Made by a program: the position numbers and the translations under genes. Source: Candidatus Macondimonas diazotrophica (GTDB lineage: Bacteria; Pseudomonadota; Gammaproteobacteria; UBA5335). From it: a stretch of 64,000 bases of DNA. Location of the stretch: positions 62,001 through 126,000 of the forward strand of contig NZ_SRIO01000004.1 of the NCBI RefSeq assembly GCF_004684205.1, read 5' to 3'. This document shows, piece by piece, positions 11,558-24,450 of the stretch (position 1 is the stretch's first letter; each line of letters begins with the position of its first letter). The notes beneath the pieces were generated by a model. The model was given only the letters and a program-made list of their open reading frames with translations. It had not been told where the DNA came from and searched no databases.

Positions 11558-12712
11558 ATGGCCTTGCGCATCGGCATCGTCGCAGGCGAGTTGTCCGGTG
11601 ATCAGCTGGGCGGCGCATTGATCCGAAGCCTGCGTCAGCAGTCGGACCGACCTGTGCGCGTGGAAGGTGTGGCGGGACCGCGCATGGTCGGGGCGGGCGC
11701 TCGGCCACTGGCCGATTGCGGCGAGTTGGCGGTGATGGGGCTGACCGAAGTGATCCGTCATGTTCCCCGTCTGATGCGCCTGCGCCGGGAACTCGCCGAG
11801 CATTTCCTCCGAAATCGACCCGATGTGTTCATCGGTATCGACGCGCCGGATTTCACGCTGGGCCTCGAGCGGCGTTTGCGAGCCGCAGGAATTCCCACCG
11901 TCCACTATGTCAGCCCATCGGTCTGGGCCTGGCGGCAGGGGCGAATCCGGGGCATTCGTCGGTCGGCCGATGCGATGCTGACCCTGCTGCCCTTCGAAGC
12001 GGAATTCTACCGCCAGCACGGTGTGCCCGTACGGTTCGTGGGGCATCCCCTGGCCGACATGTTGCCCGATCCACCGGACCGGGCAGCAGCGCGGCGGCGC
12101 CTGGGATTGCCGGATGCCGGACCGCTCATTGCGCTCTTGCCCGGCAGTCGGCAAGGCGAAGTTCGCCGGCTGGCGGAACCGTTCCTCGCCGCTGCCCGTC
12201 TTGTGGCCGCGCGGCATTCCGATGCCCGTTTCCTGGTCCCGCTGGCCCATCCGGGCTTGCGCGAGCCGATTGAAGCAGCCCGTGTTCAGGTGGCGCCGGG
12301 CCTGCCACTGCAACTCTTGGAGGATGGTGCACGCGACGTGCTCGAGGCGAGTGACGGGGCGTTGGTGGCCAGCGGCACCGCGACACTCGAAGCGATGCTA
12401 CTGGGCTGCCCCATGGTGGTGGGCTACCGGCTCGCGCCGACCACCTATGCCCTGGCGCGTCATCTGGTGCGCACCGAACATGTCGCACTGCCGAACCTGC
12501 TCGCCGGAGAACGGCTGGTGCCCGAGCTGATCCAGGACGCGGCAACCCCAGACGCGCTGGCCAACGAGATGCTCGCGTTGCTGGACGATCCGGGCCGCGG
12601 TGCGGCGATGCGCGCGCGTTTCACTCAACTGCGCCAGACGCTGCGGGCCGGCGGGGCCGAAGCTGCCGCCGATGCCGTGCTGCGTGTGGCGCGGAGGTTG
12701 CCGCCCGCATGA
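11558..12712 (+). CDS. lpxB: Lipid A disaccharide synthase
   Basis: Membrane-associated GT-B glycosyltransferase that joins 2,3-diacylglucosamine 1-phosphate and its UDP form into the lipid A disaccharide. The 384-residue protein begins with [16 protein letters not shown] and has the [14 protein letters not shown] and [17 protein letters not shown] motifs and the [20 protein letters not shown] nucleotide-binding segment. The ATG at 11558 follows the lpxA stop by 1 bp, and upstream in-frame starts fall inside lpxA. The end overlaps rnhB by 4 bp (ATGA). Confidence 0.96.
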   Translation: MALRIGIVAGELSGDQLGGALIRSLRQQSDRPVRVEGVAGPRMVGAGARPLADCGELAVMGLTEVIRHVPRLMRLRRELAEHFLRNRPDVFIGIDAPDFTLGLERRLRAAGIPTVHYVSPSVWAWRQGRIRGIRRSADAMLTLLPFEAEFYRQHGVPVRFVGHPLADMLPDPPDRAAARRRLGLPDAGPLIALLPGSRQGEVRRLAEPFLAAARLVAARHSDARFLVPLAHPGLREPIEAARVQVAPGLPLQLLEDGARDVLEASDGALVASGTATLEAMLLGCPMVVGYRLAPTTYALARHLVRTEHVALPNLLAGERLVPELIQDAATPDALANEMLALLDDPGRGAAMRARFTQLRQTLRAGGAEAAADAVLRVARRLPPA

Positions 12713-13298
12713 TCAAAGGGCATTCCGCAACGTGGATCGCTGGCGTGGATGAGGCCGGTCGGGGTCCCTTGGCGGGGCCGGTGCTGGCGGCGGCAGTCAT
12801 CCTGCATCCCGAGCGACCCATCGCGGGTCTGGATGACTCCAAGCGCCTCAGCGCCAGACGCCGGGAAGCCCTATTCGGCCACATTCTCATCCATGCCCAT
12901 GCCTGGGCGATCGGTCGCGCCGAGGTCGCCGAAATCGACCACATGAATATCCTGCAGGCTACCTTGCTGGCCATGGCACGCGCCGTCCAGGCCCTCCCTG
13001 TAGTACCCGATGCGGTGTGGATCGATGGCAATCAGGCGCCCGTCCTGTCCATGCCGACACGGACGATAATCGGTGGGGATCGTGACGCGGGCGCCATCAG
13101 TGCTGCGTCGATTCTGGCCAAGGTGAGCCGTGACCGGGAGATGACCCAGCTTGCGGCGCGCTACCCCGAATACGGTTTCGCGCGTCATCAGGGCTACCCG
13201 ACCGCTGCGCATCTGGCCGCATTGCGGCAGCATGGGCCAAGCCCGGTCCATCGGCGCAGCTTCGCGCCGGTTCGGCGCGTGTTGGCGGAAGGTGCAGG

Positions 13299-13302
<4 letters not shown>
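12709..13302 (+). CDS. rnhB: Ribonuclease HII
   Basis: Endonuclease that removes ribonucleotides and RNA from RNA-DNA hybrids in DNA. The 197-residue product shows the type 2 RNase H signature [14 protein letters not shown], with the catalytic Asp14-Glu15 pair, then the [11 protein letters not shown] segment, VWIDGNQAP with a further catalytic-type Asp, and [14 protein letters not shown]. It starts with an ATGA overlap on lpxB and ends with another on dnaE. The lpxB-rnhB-dnaE order is that of most gammaproteobacteria. Confidence 0.96.
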
Positions 13303-16805
<3,503 letters not shown>

Positions 16806-16820
16806 GCCATCCCCTGCGAA

Positions 16821-17255
16821 TCAAGGGTTTGATGTCATTCTGTATCTCTTGGGAAATGAAGCGCCGAAAAGCGCCGCGACCACGCTCAGCGTCACGGTCA
16901 TGAGCGTATACCACAGCGGCAAGCGCGTCATCACGGGCCCAGTGAAGATCAGCGCAGTCAGCAGCGCGATGCCGAGGGCATGCCAATATTCCAGCGCGGT
17001 GACGCGGTTCGCTACCGTGTATCCCGCCGCCCCGGCCGCCGACACGCCGGGTAGGATGGCCAGCACCATTTGGGGATAGGACTGAAATTGCCGGGTCAAG
17101 AAGTCATGAATCTGGGCGTCATCCCATCCCCGGACACCCAGATAAAGCCGGGTGAGCCCGGACAGGGCGACACTGCTGATGACCATGGCGGCGAAATAAG
17201 CCGCTATTGCCCATCCCATGGCACGCAGGCTTTGGCTGGACCATCCCCTGGTCAT
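16821..17255 (-). CDS. Small four-span membrane protein, unknown function
   Basis: The family is not recognised. The 144-residue product has four hydrophobic stretches (about WAIAAYFAAMVISSVALSGL, MVLAILPGVSAAGAAGYTV, WHALGIALLTALIFTGPV and WYTLMTVTLSVVAALFGASF), so it is probably an inner-membrane protein. It has a charged loop (YLGVRGWDDAQIHDFLTRQF) and a basic C-terminus. The frame opens at 17306, but the ATG at 17255 has AAGGGA 7 bp upstream and is preferred. It converges on dnaE with only a 15-bp gap and lies downstream of another minus-strand gene. Being a 435-bp ORF with clear membrane character, it is probably real. Confidence 0.65.
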   Translation of the reverse strand: MTRGWSSQSLRAMGWAIAAYFAAMVISSVALSGLTRLYLGVRGWDDAQIHDFLTRQFQSYPQMVLAILPGVSAAGAAGYTVANRVTALEYWHALGIALLTALIFTGPVMTRLPLWYTLMTVTLSVVAALFGASFPKRYRMTSNP

Positions 17256-17348
17256 CTTCCAATCCCTTGGTTTCGCGAACAGCGCTGATTGTAGCGCGGG
17301 CGACATCGCAATACGGATCGTCGGGCTGATGGTGGCGCGTGCCGGCGA

Positions 17349-17777
17349 TCAACGCGCCAGGATGTACTGCCCATTCAGCGTGAGCAGATAGGCGCCGGCC
17401 AGGCTCAGAGAAGCGCCGGTGACCGTTCCTGCCAGCCCGGGGAATGAATGCAATCTGGACGCGAAAGGCTGAATCGAAGGCAACGTCACCGGATCGAGGG
17501 AATCGCGCAGGCTCATGGCCCAGGTGAACGGGGGCGCGACGGTGGGAAGGCTGAGTCCGATTGCCTCCCATTCGGCATTGAGCGTCCAGGGACTGGAAAT
17601 CGGAACGGCCGGCTGCTGTGGCTCGATCATGGCGGGTCCCGGATTCCAGGTGCCAAGCCCATTGGTGCCCTCGATACGGCTCAGTTCGGCGTCTGACAGC
17701 TCAATCAGTTCGGCCTGAACCGTAAACGGGGCCAATGCCGCAGAAAGTACCCAGGCGCAAGATGTGACTCTTCTCAC
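17349..17777 (-). CDS. Small secreted protein with ELSDAELSRIEG-type motif
   Basis: Probable exported protein of 142 residues. A GTG start at 17777 is chosen because GGAGGAG lies 6 bp upstream; the frame extends to 18023 without a better site. The start is followed by a signal peptide (RRVTSCAWVLSAALAPFTVQA). The mature N-terminus begins ELIELSDAELSRIEGTNG, which resembles the short D-x-E-L-S-x-[VI]-x-G motif at the start of DUF6160-type secreted proteins known from pseudomonads. I recall that family from memory and could not search it. The rest is proline/leucine-rich with a hydrophobic tail. It sits between dnaE and accA, divergent from accA. Confidence 0.6.
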   Translation of the reverse strand: MRRVTSCAWVLSAALAPFTVQAELIELSDAELSRIEGTNGLGTWNPGPAMIEPQQPAVPISSPWTLNAEWEAIGLSLPTVAPPFTWAMSLRDSLDPVTLPSIQPFASRLHSFPGLAGTVTGASLSLAGAYLLTLNGQYILAR

Positions 17778-17890
17778 GATTTTCTCCTCCTCGGTGGACC
17801 GGCTATTGTTTCCGACTGCCAGTAATCGCCTTATCGGCACGAGGGTTGGGACGCTGAGCGATCGCGGCGCAGAATGAATTCGGTCTGGCT

Positions 17891-17919
17891 TGGACAGCGA
17901 GGGGGTTTTCTGGTGCAAT
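17891..17919 (+). promoter_or_regulatory. Candidate sigma-70 promoter for accA
   Basis: TGGACA (17891-17896) and TGCAAT (17914-17919) are separated by 17 bp, giving 5/6 and 4/6 agreement with the -35 and -10 consensus. The expected transcript start near 17926 leaves a leader of about 26 nt before the accA ATG. A dedicated promoter makes sense because the two minus-strand genes upstream cut accA off from the dnaE transcript. Confidence 0.5.
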
Positions 17920-17951
17920 GTGGCCCTCGCCGATCTGACGACAGGCAGACC

Positions 17952-18911
17952 ATGCAGCTCAACTTCCTTGAATTTGAAAAGCCCATCGCCGAACTCGAAG
18001 CGAAAATCGAAGAACTCCGGCATGTAGGGGATGACTCCGCAGTCAACATCAGCGAAGAAATCCAGCGTCTCGAAGCCAAGAGCCGGGCGTTGACCGCGAC
18101 GATTTTTTCAAAGCTCACGCCTTGGCAGGTCTCGCAATTGGCGCGGCATACCCGTCGCCCGCATGCACTTGATTACATTCAGACGATCTTCACCGATTTC
18201 GAGGAACTGCACGGTGACCGGTCGTTTGCGGATGACGCGGCCATCGTGGGCGGCGTGGCGCGGCTGGACGGCCGGCCCGTCATGGTGATCGGCCAGGAGA
18301 AGGGCCGCGACACCAAGGAAAAGATCCGGCGTAACTTCGGCATGCCGCGCCCGGAAGGCTATCGCAAGGCGCAACGCCTGATGGAAATGGCTGAGCGCTT
18401 CGACCTGCCGGTGCTCACCCTGATCGATACGCCGGGCGCCTACCCCGGAATCGATGCGGAAGAGCGGGGACAGAGCGAGGCCATTGCCCGAAATCTGTTC
18501 GTCATGGCGCGGTTGGGGACCCCCATCGTGTGCACGGTAATCGGCGAAGGCGGCTCCGGTGGCGCGCTGGCCATCGGCGTCGGCGATCGGGTGGCGATGC
18601 TGCAGTATTCGATCTATTCGGTGATCTCGCCGGAAGGCTGTGCCTCCATCCTGTGGAAGGATGCCGCGCGCGCCGAGGAGGCCGCTGCAGCCATGGGCAT
18701 CACGTCGGATCGGGTGCTCGAACTCGGTTTGATCGATACGGTGATCGAAGAACCCTTGGGGGGCGCGCATCGCGACCCTGTCTTGATGGCGGAGCGTCTG
18801 AAGAGTTTTCTGATCCAGAGTCTCGACGAATTGCAGACCTTCGATCGGGCGCGACTGATTGAGCGGCGTCGGGAGCGGCTGATGGGATATGGGCCCTATC
18901 GGGAGAGTTGA
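17952..18911 (+). CDS. accA: Acetyl-CoA carboxylase carboxyltransferase subunit alpha
   Basis: Alpha subunit of the carboxyltransferase that, with AccD, moves CO2 from biotin-BCCP to acetyl-CoA to make malonyl-CoA, the committed step of fatty acid synthesis. The 319-residue protein starts [20 protein letters not shown], the family's N-terminal helix, and carries the crotonase-fold core ([20 protein letters not shown], then [15 protein letters not shown]). The ATG at 17952 gives the E. coli length; the frame's extension to 17874 has no support. tilS begins 6 bp after its stop. Confidence 0.97.
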   Translation: MQLNFLEFEKPIAELEAKIEELRHVGDDSAVNISEEIQRLEAKSRALTATIFSKLTPWQVSQLARHTRRPHALDYIQTIFTDFEELHGDRSFADDAAIVGGVARLDGRPVMVIGQEKGRDTKEKIRRNFGMPRPEGYRKAQRLMEMAERFDLPVLTLIDTPGAYPGIDAEERGQSEAIARNLFVMARLGTPIVCTVIGEGGSGGALAIGVGDRVAMLQYSIYSVISPEGCASILWKDAARAEEAAAAMGITSDRVLELGLIDTVIEEPLGGAHRDPVLMAERLKSFLIQSLDELQTFDRARLIERRRERLMGYGPYRES

Positions 18912-18917
18912 GCGGTC

Positions 18918-20273
18918 GTGACCGCAGCTGTGCGAGATGCCTTCCGGCAGGTCGTTCAGCACTGGCCTGACGCGTCCCGCTGGCATATCGGATTCAGCGG
19001 CGGCCTCGACTCGACGGTGCTGATGGATCTGGTCCTGCAGGACCGGAGCGCACTGCCACCCTTTCACGCCATTCATGTCGATCACAGGTTGCATCCGAAC
19101 AGTGCCGACTGGGGTGCGCACTGTCGGGTATGGTGCCAGGAGCGGGAGATCGACTTCACGCTTCTCACGCTGACGGACGATCCCCCGACCGGGGCGAGTG
19201 TGGAGGCCTGGGCGCGCGAAGCTCGCTATGCTGCGCTGGCTGCGCAGCTCGATGCGGGCCAAGTGCTGTTAACGGCCCATCACGCCGATGACCAGCTCGA
19301 GACCTTTCTGCTCCAGGCCCTGCGCGGTGCGGGCCCGGCCGGTTTGGCGGCGATCGCGCCGTGGCGTCGTCTTGCCCCGGGTTTTGTGGCGCGACCGCTC
19401 CTGTCGCTCACGCGGGCGCAGTTACACGACTACGCGGTGCGTCGCGGATTGCGGTGGCTCGAGGATCCGAGCAACGCGGATCCGTCCTTGGATCGCAACT
19501 TCCTGCGCGGTGTGGTGCTGCCGCTGTTGCGCAAACGCTGGCCGCAGGCGGCGCAGACGGTGTCGCGCAGCGCCCACCATTGTGCCCAGGCTGCGCGCCA
19601 GCTCGAGTGCTGGTCGGAAGCCAACGCGCATACAGCGGTCGTGATCGACGGCGCACTGGCCTTGGCGCCGTGGCTTGCCCATTCCCGCGTCGAACGCGAC
19701 CTGTTGCTTCGTCATTGGCTTGCGCGTATCGGCTTGCCATTGCCGAGTGCGCGCATGCTGAGCACCATTGCGCAGCAATTGGCGCATGCGGGCACCGATC
19801 GGCAGGTGCTGCTGCGCTATCGGGGCGGGGAGATTCGGCGCCACCGGCATTACGCCTATGCCATGGCGCCGCTGCCCGACGCGCCATCGGGCAGTCTGGA
19901 CTGGCCGGATCCCCGCGGTCCTCTGGCGTTGCCGTCCGGGTTGGGGACCCTGGATCTGGAATCCACGCTGGGCGGCCTCGATCCGGCACGCCTCACAGGC
20001 CGCCATGTGGAAGTCCGCTTCCGGCGTGGCGGCGAGCGAATCCGTCTGCCGGGTCAGGTGCATCGCAAACTCCTGACCGAACTGTGCCGCCAAGCGGGGA
20101 TCGCCCCCTGGGTCCGCGATCGCTTGCCGCTGCTCTGGGTGGACGGGGAACTGGCAGCGGTGGCCGAGACATGGGTCGCAGCGGCTTTCGCCGCTCCCCC
20201 GAATGCGGTCGGCGCGCGGCTGCGTTGGTCGCGCCCCGAAGGGCTACCATGGCCGGTCAGCGCATCAGGTTGA
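18918..20273 (+). CDS. tilS: tRNA(Ile)-lysidine synthetase
   Basis: ATP-dependent enzyme that changes the wobble cytidine of the CAU-anticodon tRNA-Ile to lysidine, so that the tRNA reads AUA. The 451-residue protein has the PP-loop FSGGLDSTVLMDLV at about residues 29-42, the HHADDQLETFLLQALRG segment, the FLRGVVLPLL region of the core and a C-terminal domain with RGGERIRLPG. The GTG at 18918 is the only start that keeps the PP-loop properly spaced. It is probably cotranscribed with accA, and its last 17 bp overlap the 3' end of the convergent flgL. Confidence 0.94.
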   Translation: MTAAVRDAFRQVVQHWPDASRWHIGFSGGLDSTVLMDLVLQDRSALPPFHAIHVDHRLHPNSADWGAHCRVWCQEREIDFTLLTLTDDPPTGASVEAWAREARYAALAAQLDAGQVLLTAHHADDQLETFLLQALRGAGPAGLAAIAPWRRLAPGFVARPLLSLTRAQLHDYAVRRGLRWLEDPSNADPSLDRNFLRGVVLPLLRKRWPQAAQTVSRSAHHCAQAARQLECWSEANAHTAVVIDGALALAPWLAHSRVERDLLLRHWLARIGLPLPSARMLSTIAQQLAHAGTDRQVLLRYRGGEIRRHRHYAYAMAPLPDAPSGSLDWPDPRGPLALPSGLGTLDLESTLGGLDPARLTGRHVEVRFRRGGERIRLPGQVHRKLLTELCRQAGIAPWVRDRLPLLWVDGELAAVAETWVAAAFAAPPNAVGARLRWSRPEGLPWPVSASG

Positions 20274-21456
20274 ACAGCGACAGACCTTGAACCTTGAGAT
20301 AGCTCTGCTGAGCGGCCTGCAGGGCCACGGTTTGGAGATTCAACCGGCCGATTGCCTCGGTGTAATCCAGATCCTGCAACTGCGAGCGCAGGGATTGCAG
20401 GTTCAGGACCTCATCGGCATTGATTTCCCGTTGCTGATCGAGCGTCGCCATGCGGCTGCCCACCTCCGTGCGGATGGTTTGCAGATGGCTCAGCGCTTGA
20501 TCGATTTCCTCGATGCCACGTCCGAGCGCGCTGATTTCACGGGCGGATTCAGCCGGATCGCCATCCAGGCTGGATACCGCCTGGGTCACCTGAGCCAATG
20601 TGCTGAAGATGTCCTGATGCGCGCTGGGACGGAGCTGAAACTGATCGCCGGCCTTAGGTGTACCACTGACCGTGACCTGAATGCCGTTGAACACGATGGC
20701 ACTGTCGGCGACATATGCCCCTGAGCCGATGACACCGCCGGTGCCATCGCGGATCTCGTATTGATCAGGCGTCGTCATGACCAGGGTATAGGTGTCCGCG
20801 ACCCATGCGGACCGGTCCACGACACTGCCGGCATCGATGCGCCCGCTGCCGGTATTGGCGGATTCGGCAGCCGTGCGGAAGACGCCGTTGCCGTCGCGCG
20901 CCGTGAGCAGGACCCGCTCGCCGGAATCACTGACGGCCACGAGCCGATTCTGGCCGATGGACACCAAGCGTTGGCCTGCATCGCCCGTATAGCTGACGGT
21001 GCCGCTGGCGTCGCGCAGGAATGGCGTTTGCCGGCTCTGATACCCCCCGAACAGGAACTCGCCCTGCGCATCGGTCTGATTCGCGACATCCAGAAGCTGA
21101 TCCTGGAGTACGCGCAATTCGGCGGTGATCGCGTTCCGGCTGAGGCCATCCTGTGCCGCCGTATTGGCCTGCAGTGCCAACTCGCGTGCGCGCAACAGGA
21201 TGTCCCCCATGGCCGCCAGTGCGCCTTCCTCGGCCTGCAGGCGGCTTTGAGCCAGATCGCTGTTGCGCCCGAACGTGGTCAGCCGATCCAGGGCGCGATC
21301 CAGCGCCAGTGTCCGCAACGCCGCCGAGGGATCGTCGGCGGGGGCGAGCAGACGCTGGCCGGTCGCCAGTTGCTGCTGAGTGCGCGCGAGCTGGGTTTGT
21401 TTGTCCAGCATCGTCTGGACCAGTTGGCTTTGAGCTTGGGCGGTAGAAATGCGCAT
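20257..21456 (-). CDS. flgL: Flagellar hook-associated protein 3 (FlgL)
   Basis: Junction protein between hook and filament, exported by the flagellar type III system. The 399-residue product has the flagellin-like N-terminal coiled coil (MRISTAQAQSQLVQTMLDKQ, then DDPSAALRTLALDRALDRL) and the matching C-terminal helix (AIGRLNLQTVALQAAQQSYL). It is longer than E. coli FlgL (317). The extra length includes a beta-rich module at about residues 202-278 (TGSGRIDAG to GTPKAGDQFQLRPS) that resembles one in its neighbour FlgK. It is last in the flgB-L order, 2 bp after flgK. Confidence 0.94.
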   Translation of the reverse strand: MRISTAQAQSQLVQTMLDKQTQLARTQQQLATGQRLLAPADDPSAALRTLALDRALDRLTTFGRNSDLAQSRLQAEEGALAAMGDILLRARELALQANTAAQDGLSRNAITAELRVLQDQLLDVANQTDAQGEFLFGGYQSRQTPFLRDASGTVSYTGDAGQRLVSIGQNRLVAVSDSGERVLLTARDGNGVFRTAAESANTGSGRIDAGSVVDRSAWVADTYTLVMTTPDQYEIRDGTGGVIGSGAYVADSAIVFNGIQVTVSGTPKAGDQFQLRPSAHQDIFSTLAQVTQAVSSLDGDPAESAREISALGRGIEEIDQALSHLQTIRTEVGSRMATLDQQREINADEVLNLQSLRSQLQDLDYTEAIGRLNLQTVALQAAQQSYLKVQGLSLFNLMR

Positions 21457-21458
21457 GG

Positions 21459-23330
21459 TTATCTCCGCAAGGCGTCCAGCAGGGTTTGGAACAGGCCATC
21501 TGCCGTCGCGATGACCTGCGCGGCGGCTTGATAGGCCTGCTGAAACCGCAACATCTGCGCCGCTTCTTCGTCCAGGTTCACGCCGGAGACCGCATCGCGC
21601 GCCGCGCGGGCCTGATCGACGAGCAGGCGTTGCGTGTCCCGTCCCAGCGCGGCCTGACGACTGCGATTGGCCACTTCACCCACCACACGCTCGTACCGCT
21701 CACCGTAGGTTGCGCTCCCGCCGTCCAGCAGGCTTTGTGATTGCAGCCCGGCCAGCGCCAATGCGTTGCGGTTGTCGCCGACGCCGCCGCTGTTTGGCGC
21801 GACGGTGAACTGATCGCCCGCTTGAGGTGCCCCATTGATCCGGATCTCCCAGCCATTCATGGCGATTGCGGCATCCGCGCTGTAGGCAAAACTGCCGCTG
21901 CCATTGATGGAATAGGTGGTGGGCGTGAGGAATTCGATGGTGACTGGCGTCATCAGGGCGGGATCGGTCGGATCGACGACGAGCCCGGCATCAATGCGCC
22001 CCGTTCCCGCGTTGCTGAGGGCAGCGCGGGTACGAACGGGGCTGGCTGCGGCGAGTTCGCGGGGGTCATCGATCACCACGCGCAGACTGGCCGCTCCTCC
22101 CGCAGTCGGCTGGATCAGGAACCGATCGCCCGCCGCCGGCGTTCCGGTGAGGTCGATGGTGATGCCGTCCAGCGCCAACGGCAGGTTGCCGCTGGTCTGC
22201 ATGCCATCCGACAGGCGGGTGATCTCCCATTGGCTGCCATCGTAACGCGCCTGGTAGTCGGATGCCGTCAGCGCTCGGGGATCGGTGATGCTCGCTGCCA
22301 CGGTCGCGGTGCCGGCATTGTCGCGATGCGGCAGAACCCCCGGGGCATCGATTGCAAAGACCGCGGCGCCCAACTGACCGTTGAGATCCATGCCCATGCG
22401 ATGTTGTTCGTTGACCGTCTCGGCAACGCCAATCGCCAGCTGGCCCAGACTGTTGCGTGCGACGTCGAGCGTTTCGCGCCGAAAGGCCAGTGTCCCGCCG
22501 AGACTGCCGCCGGTGAGCTGGTTGCTCACCTGGGGACCAGTGGGGCTGCCATAGGCAATTTCCAGTCGAGTCGGTTCATAGGCATTGGCGACGGTGGCCA
22601 GCGGCGTTGCGGTCTGCCCCACAACCAGGGCCTGACCGCTACCTGCAAACACATTGACCGCGCCGTTGTCCTGGGCAACGGTCTGAATCGAAACTTTTTC
22701 TCCCAGCTGGCGCAGGGCTTCGTCACGCGCATCGAGCAGATCATTCGGGGGCGTGCCGTTGGCCCGACTTTGAGCGAGTGCGATTTGTCCGTTGAGCTCG
22801 GCGACATTTCTGGAAAGTCGATTGATTTCCGTGACATCGCTTGCGATTTGACTGTTCGTCTCGGCTTGCAGGTTGTTCAACTGTGCGTCGAGCGCGTTGA
22901 AACGATCCACAAGCAACTCGGCATCGGTCAGCACCACCTGACGTTCGGGGATGCCGGATGGGTTTTCCGCAAGGCGCTCGATGTCGTTGAAAAACTGCGT
23001 CAGCATGGGAGAGATGGAGGTGCCAGGCGCCGCAAGCAGGTTGTCGAGGCGAGCGGCGAGTGTCGCATAGCGATCCATCTGCGCGGCTGCACTGCCCGTG
23101 TTGCGGACCTGCTCGGTCAGCAATTGATCGTAGCTGCGCCGGACGGTTTGGCTATTGACGCCGGTTCCGAGGTAGAAATCGTTCTGCAGTTCGGCGGGGC
23201 GGGTGCCCAGCTCGACCCGCTGACGGCTGTAGCCCTCGGTGGCGACATTGCTGATGTTGTGACTGGTGGTCGTCAGGGCGTTCTGGAAGGCCAGAAGCCC
23301 GGATACCCCGGAAGAAAACATGTCGGCCAT
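21459..23330 (-). CDS. flgK: Flagellar hook-associated protein 1 (FlgK)
   Basis: First of the two hook-filament junction proteins. The 623-residue product begins with the rod/hook family motif (SSGVSGLLAFQNALTTTSHN, ISNVATEGYSRQRVE) and ends with the paired C-terminal helix (DEEAAQMLRFQQAYQAAAQV). It is longer than E. coli FlgK (547). The middle has two GDxF-type beta modules, one at about 21780-22010 (TGTGRIDAG to GAPQAGDQFTVAPN) closely matching the module in FlgL. It lies between flgJ and flgL as in most clusters. Confidence 0.96.
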   Translation of the reverse strand: MADMFSSGVSGLLAFQNALTTTSHNISNVATEGYSRQRVELGTRPAELQNDFYLGTGVNSQTVRRSYDQLLTEQVRNTGSAAAQMDRYATLAARLDNLLAAPGTSISPMLTQFFNDIERLAENPSGIPERQVVLTDAELLVDRFNALDAQLNNLQAETNSQIASDVTEINRLSRNVAELNGQIALAQSRANGTPPNDLLDARDEALRQLGEKVSIQTVAQDNGAVNVFAGSGQALVVGQTATPLATVANAYEPTRLEIAYGSPTGPQVSNQLTGGSLGGTLAFRRETLDVARNSLGQLAIGVAETVNEQHRMGMDLNGQLGAAVFAIDAPGVLPHRDNAGTATVAASITDPRALTASDYQARYDGSQWEITRLSDGMQTSGNLPLALDGITIDLTGTPAAGDRFLIQPTAGGAASLRVVIDDPRELAAASPVRTRAALSNAGTGRIDAGLVVDPTDPALMTPVTIEFLTPTTYSINGSGSFAYSADAAIAMNGWEIRINGAPQAGDQFTVAPNSGGVGDNRNALALAGLQSQSLLDGGSATYGERYERVVGEVANRSRQAALGRDTQRLLVDQARAARDAVSGVNLDEEAAQMLRFQQAYQAAAQVIATADGLFQTLLDALRR

Positions 23331-23345
23331 GACGAACGACTCCGA

Positions 23346-24434
23346 TCAAACCAGGCTCGTGCCGGGTTCGGGTTGATCCAAATGGGTCATGCGCGTCGCC
23401 ATGATGCGCTTGATCTTCGCGGCATAGTTCGGGTCGGTAGCGTAACCGGCGCGTTGCAAGGCATCGGCAAAGGCGCCGTGATCATTGCCGGCGCCCAGCG
23501 CATCCTGATAACGGGGATTGTTCTTGAGCAGCCGGACATAATCAGCAAAGGCGTCCGACAACGAATCATAGGCCCGGAAGTGCTCCAGCCGCCGCTCGCT
23601 CACGGTACCGGTGTATTCCAGCGTCGATACCCGTACGCGTTCACCCTCCCAGCCGCGGCCGGCCTTGATGCCGAACAGATTGAAACTCGTGCGGCCATCG
23701 GGATGCCGTATCTGACGCTTCCCCCAACCACTTTCGAGAGCGGCCTGGGCCAGGAGCACCTTGGGCGAGACTCCGAGATCCTCGGCGGCCCGTTGGGCAT
23801 GGGGCCAGAGGGCGCCGATGAAGGCTTCCGGCGAGTTCGGCGGCCAATCGACACGTTCGGCAGCGGATGCGATCCGGGTCGCCATTGCATCGCGAGCAGG
23901 GGCGGCCAGTTGCGGTGGCCGATTGACCGGTTCGACGCTGCGCGCGCGCGGCGCCGGTTCGGCATGACCCGACGCGGGGGCGGAGCGAAGTGGCGCCGCT
24001 GCGAACGCGGTGAAGGCCGGGAGAGGCGCTGGCCGGACGGCGTGCGTCGGCGGGGTCAGAGTGGGCCGGTTCAGCGTCAGATTCTGAAACAGTCCAGGTG
24101 CGGCCGCCTCCGCGGACGAGTCGGCGCGCGGCCGCACGGGTGCCGGATCAAGCTGGCGGGTCACCTGTTCTCCGATACCGAGGCCCTGTCCCTGAGCCAG
24201 TTGCTGGCTGATCTGGGTATCGAACAGTTCCTGATAGAACTGGCTCTGATCCGAGTCGGTCACGCCGGGGCTGATGGTCGCGCTGCGCATGTTCTTGAGC
24301 ATGATCTGAATAAACAGCGACTCGAATTGACGTCCCACTTCGGTTCGCCCCTGATCCGGCTCATTGCGGAGCCGCTCCCGCAAGGTATCCAGGCTCTTTG
24401 GGTCGGCAGCAAAGGTATTGGGGGCATGGATCAT
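23346..24434 (-). CDS. flgJ: Bifunctional rod cap / peptidoglycan hydrolase FlgJ
   Basis: Scaffold for rod assembly and muramidase-type hydrolase that opens peptidoglycan for the rod. The 362-residue product has the N-terminal rod-binding domain (EVGRQFESLFIQIMLKNMRS) to about residue 100, a Pro/Ala-rich linker, and a C-terminal glucosaminidase domain. That domain carries KVLLAQAALESGWGKRQI, which holds the catalytic-type Glu, and RTSFNLFGIKAGRGWEG. Having both domains is the beta/gammaproteobacterial form. The gap to flgI is 16 bp. Confidence 0.95.
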   Translation of the reverse strand: MIHAPNTFAADPKSLDTLRERLRNEPDQGRTEVGRQFESLFIQIMLKNMRSATISPGVTDSDQSQFYQELFDTQISQQLAQGQGLGIGEQVTRQLDPAPVRPRADSSAEAAAPGLFQNLTLNRPTLTPPTHAVRPAPLPAFTAFAAAPLRSAPASGHAEPAPRARSVEPVNRPPQLAAPARDAMATRIASAAERVDWPPNSPEAFIGALWPHAQRAAEDLGVSPKVLLAQAALESGWGKRQIRHPDGRTSFNLFGIKAGRGWEGERVRVSTLEYTGTVSERRLEHFRAYDSLSDAFADYVRLLKNNPRYQDALGAGNDHGAFADALQRAGYATDPNYAAKIKRIMATRMTHLDQPEPGTSLV

Positions 24435-24450
24435 GCGGACATCCTCGGAA

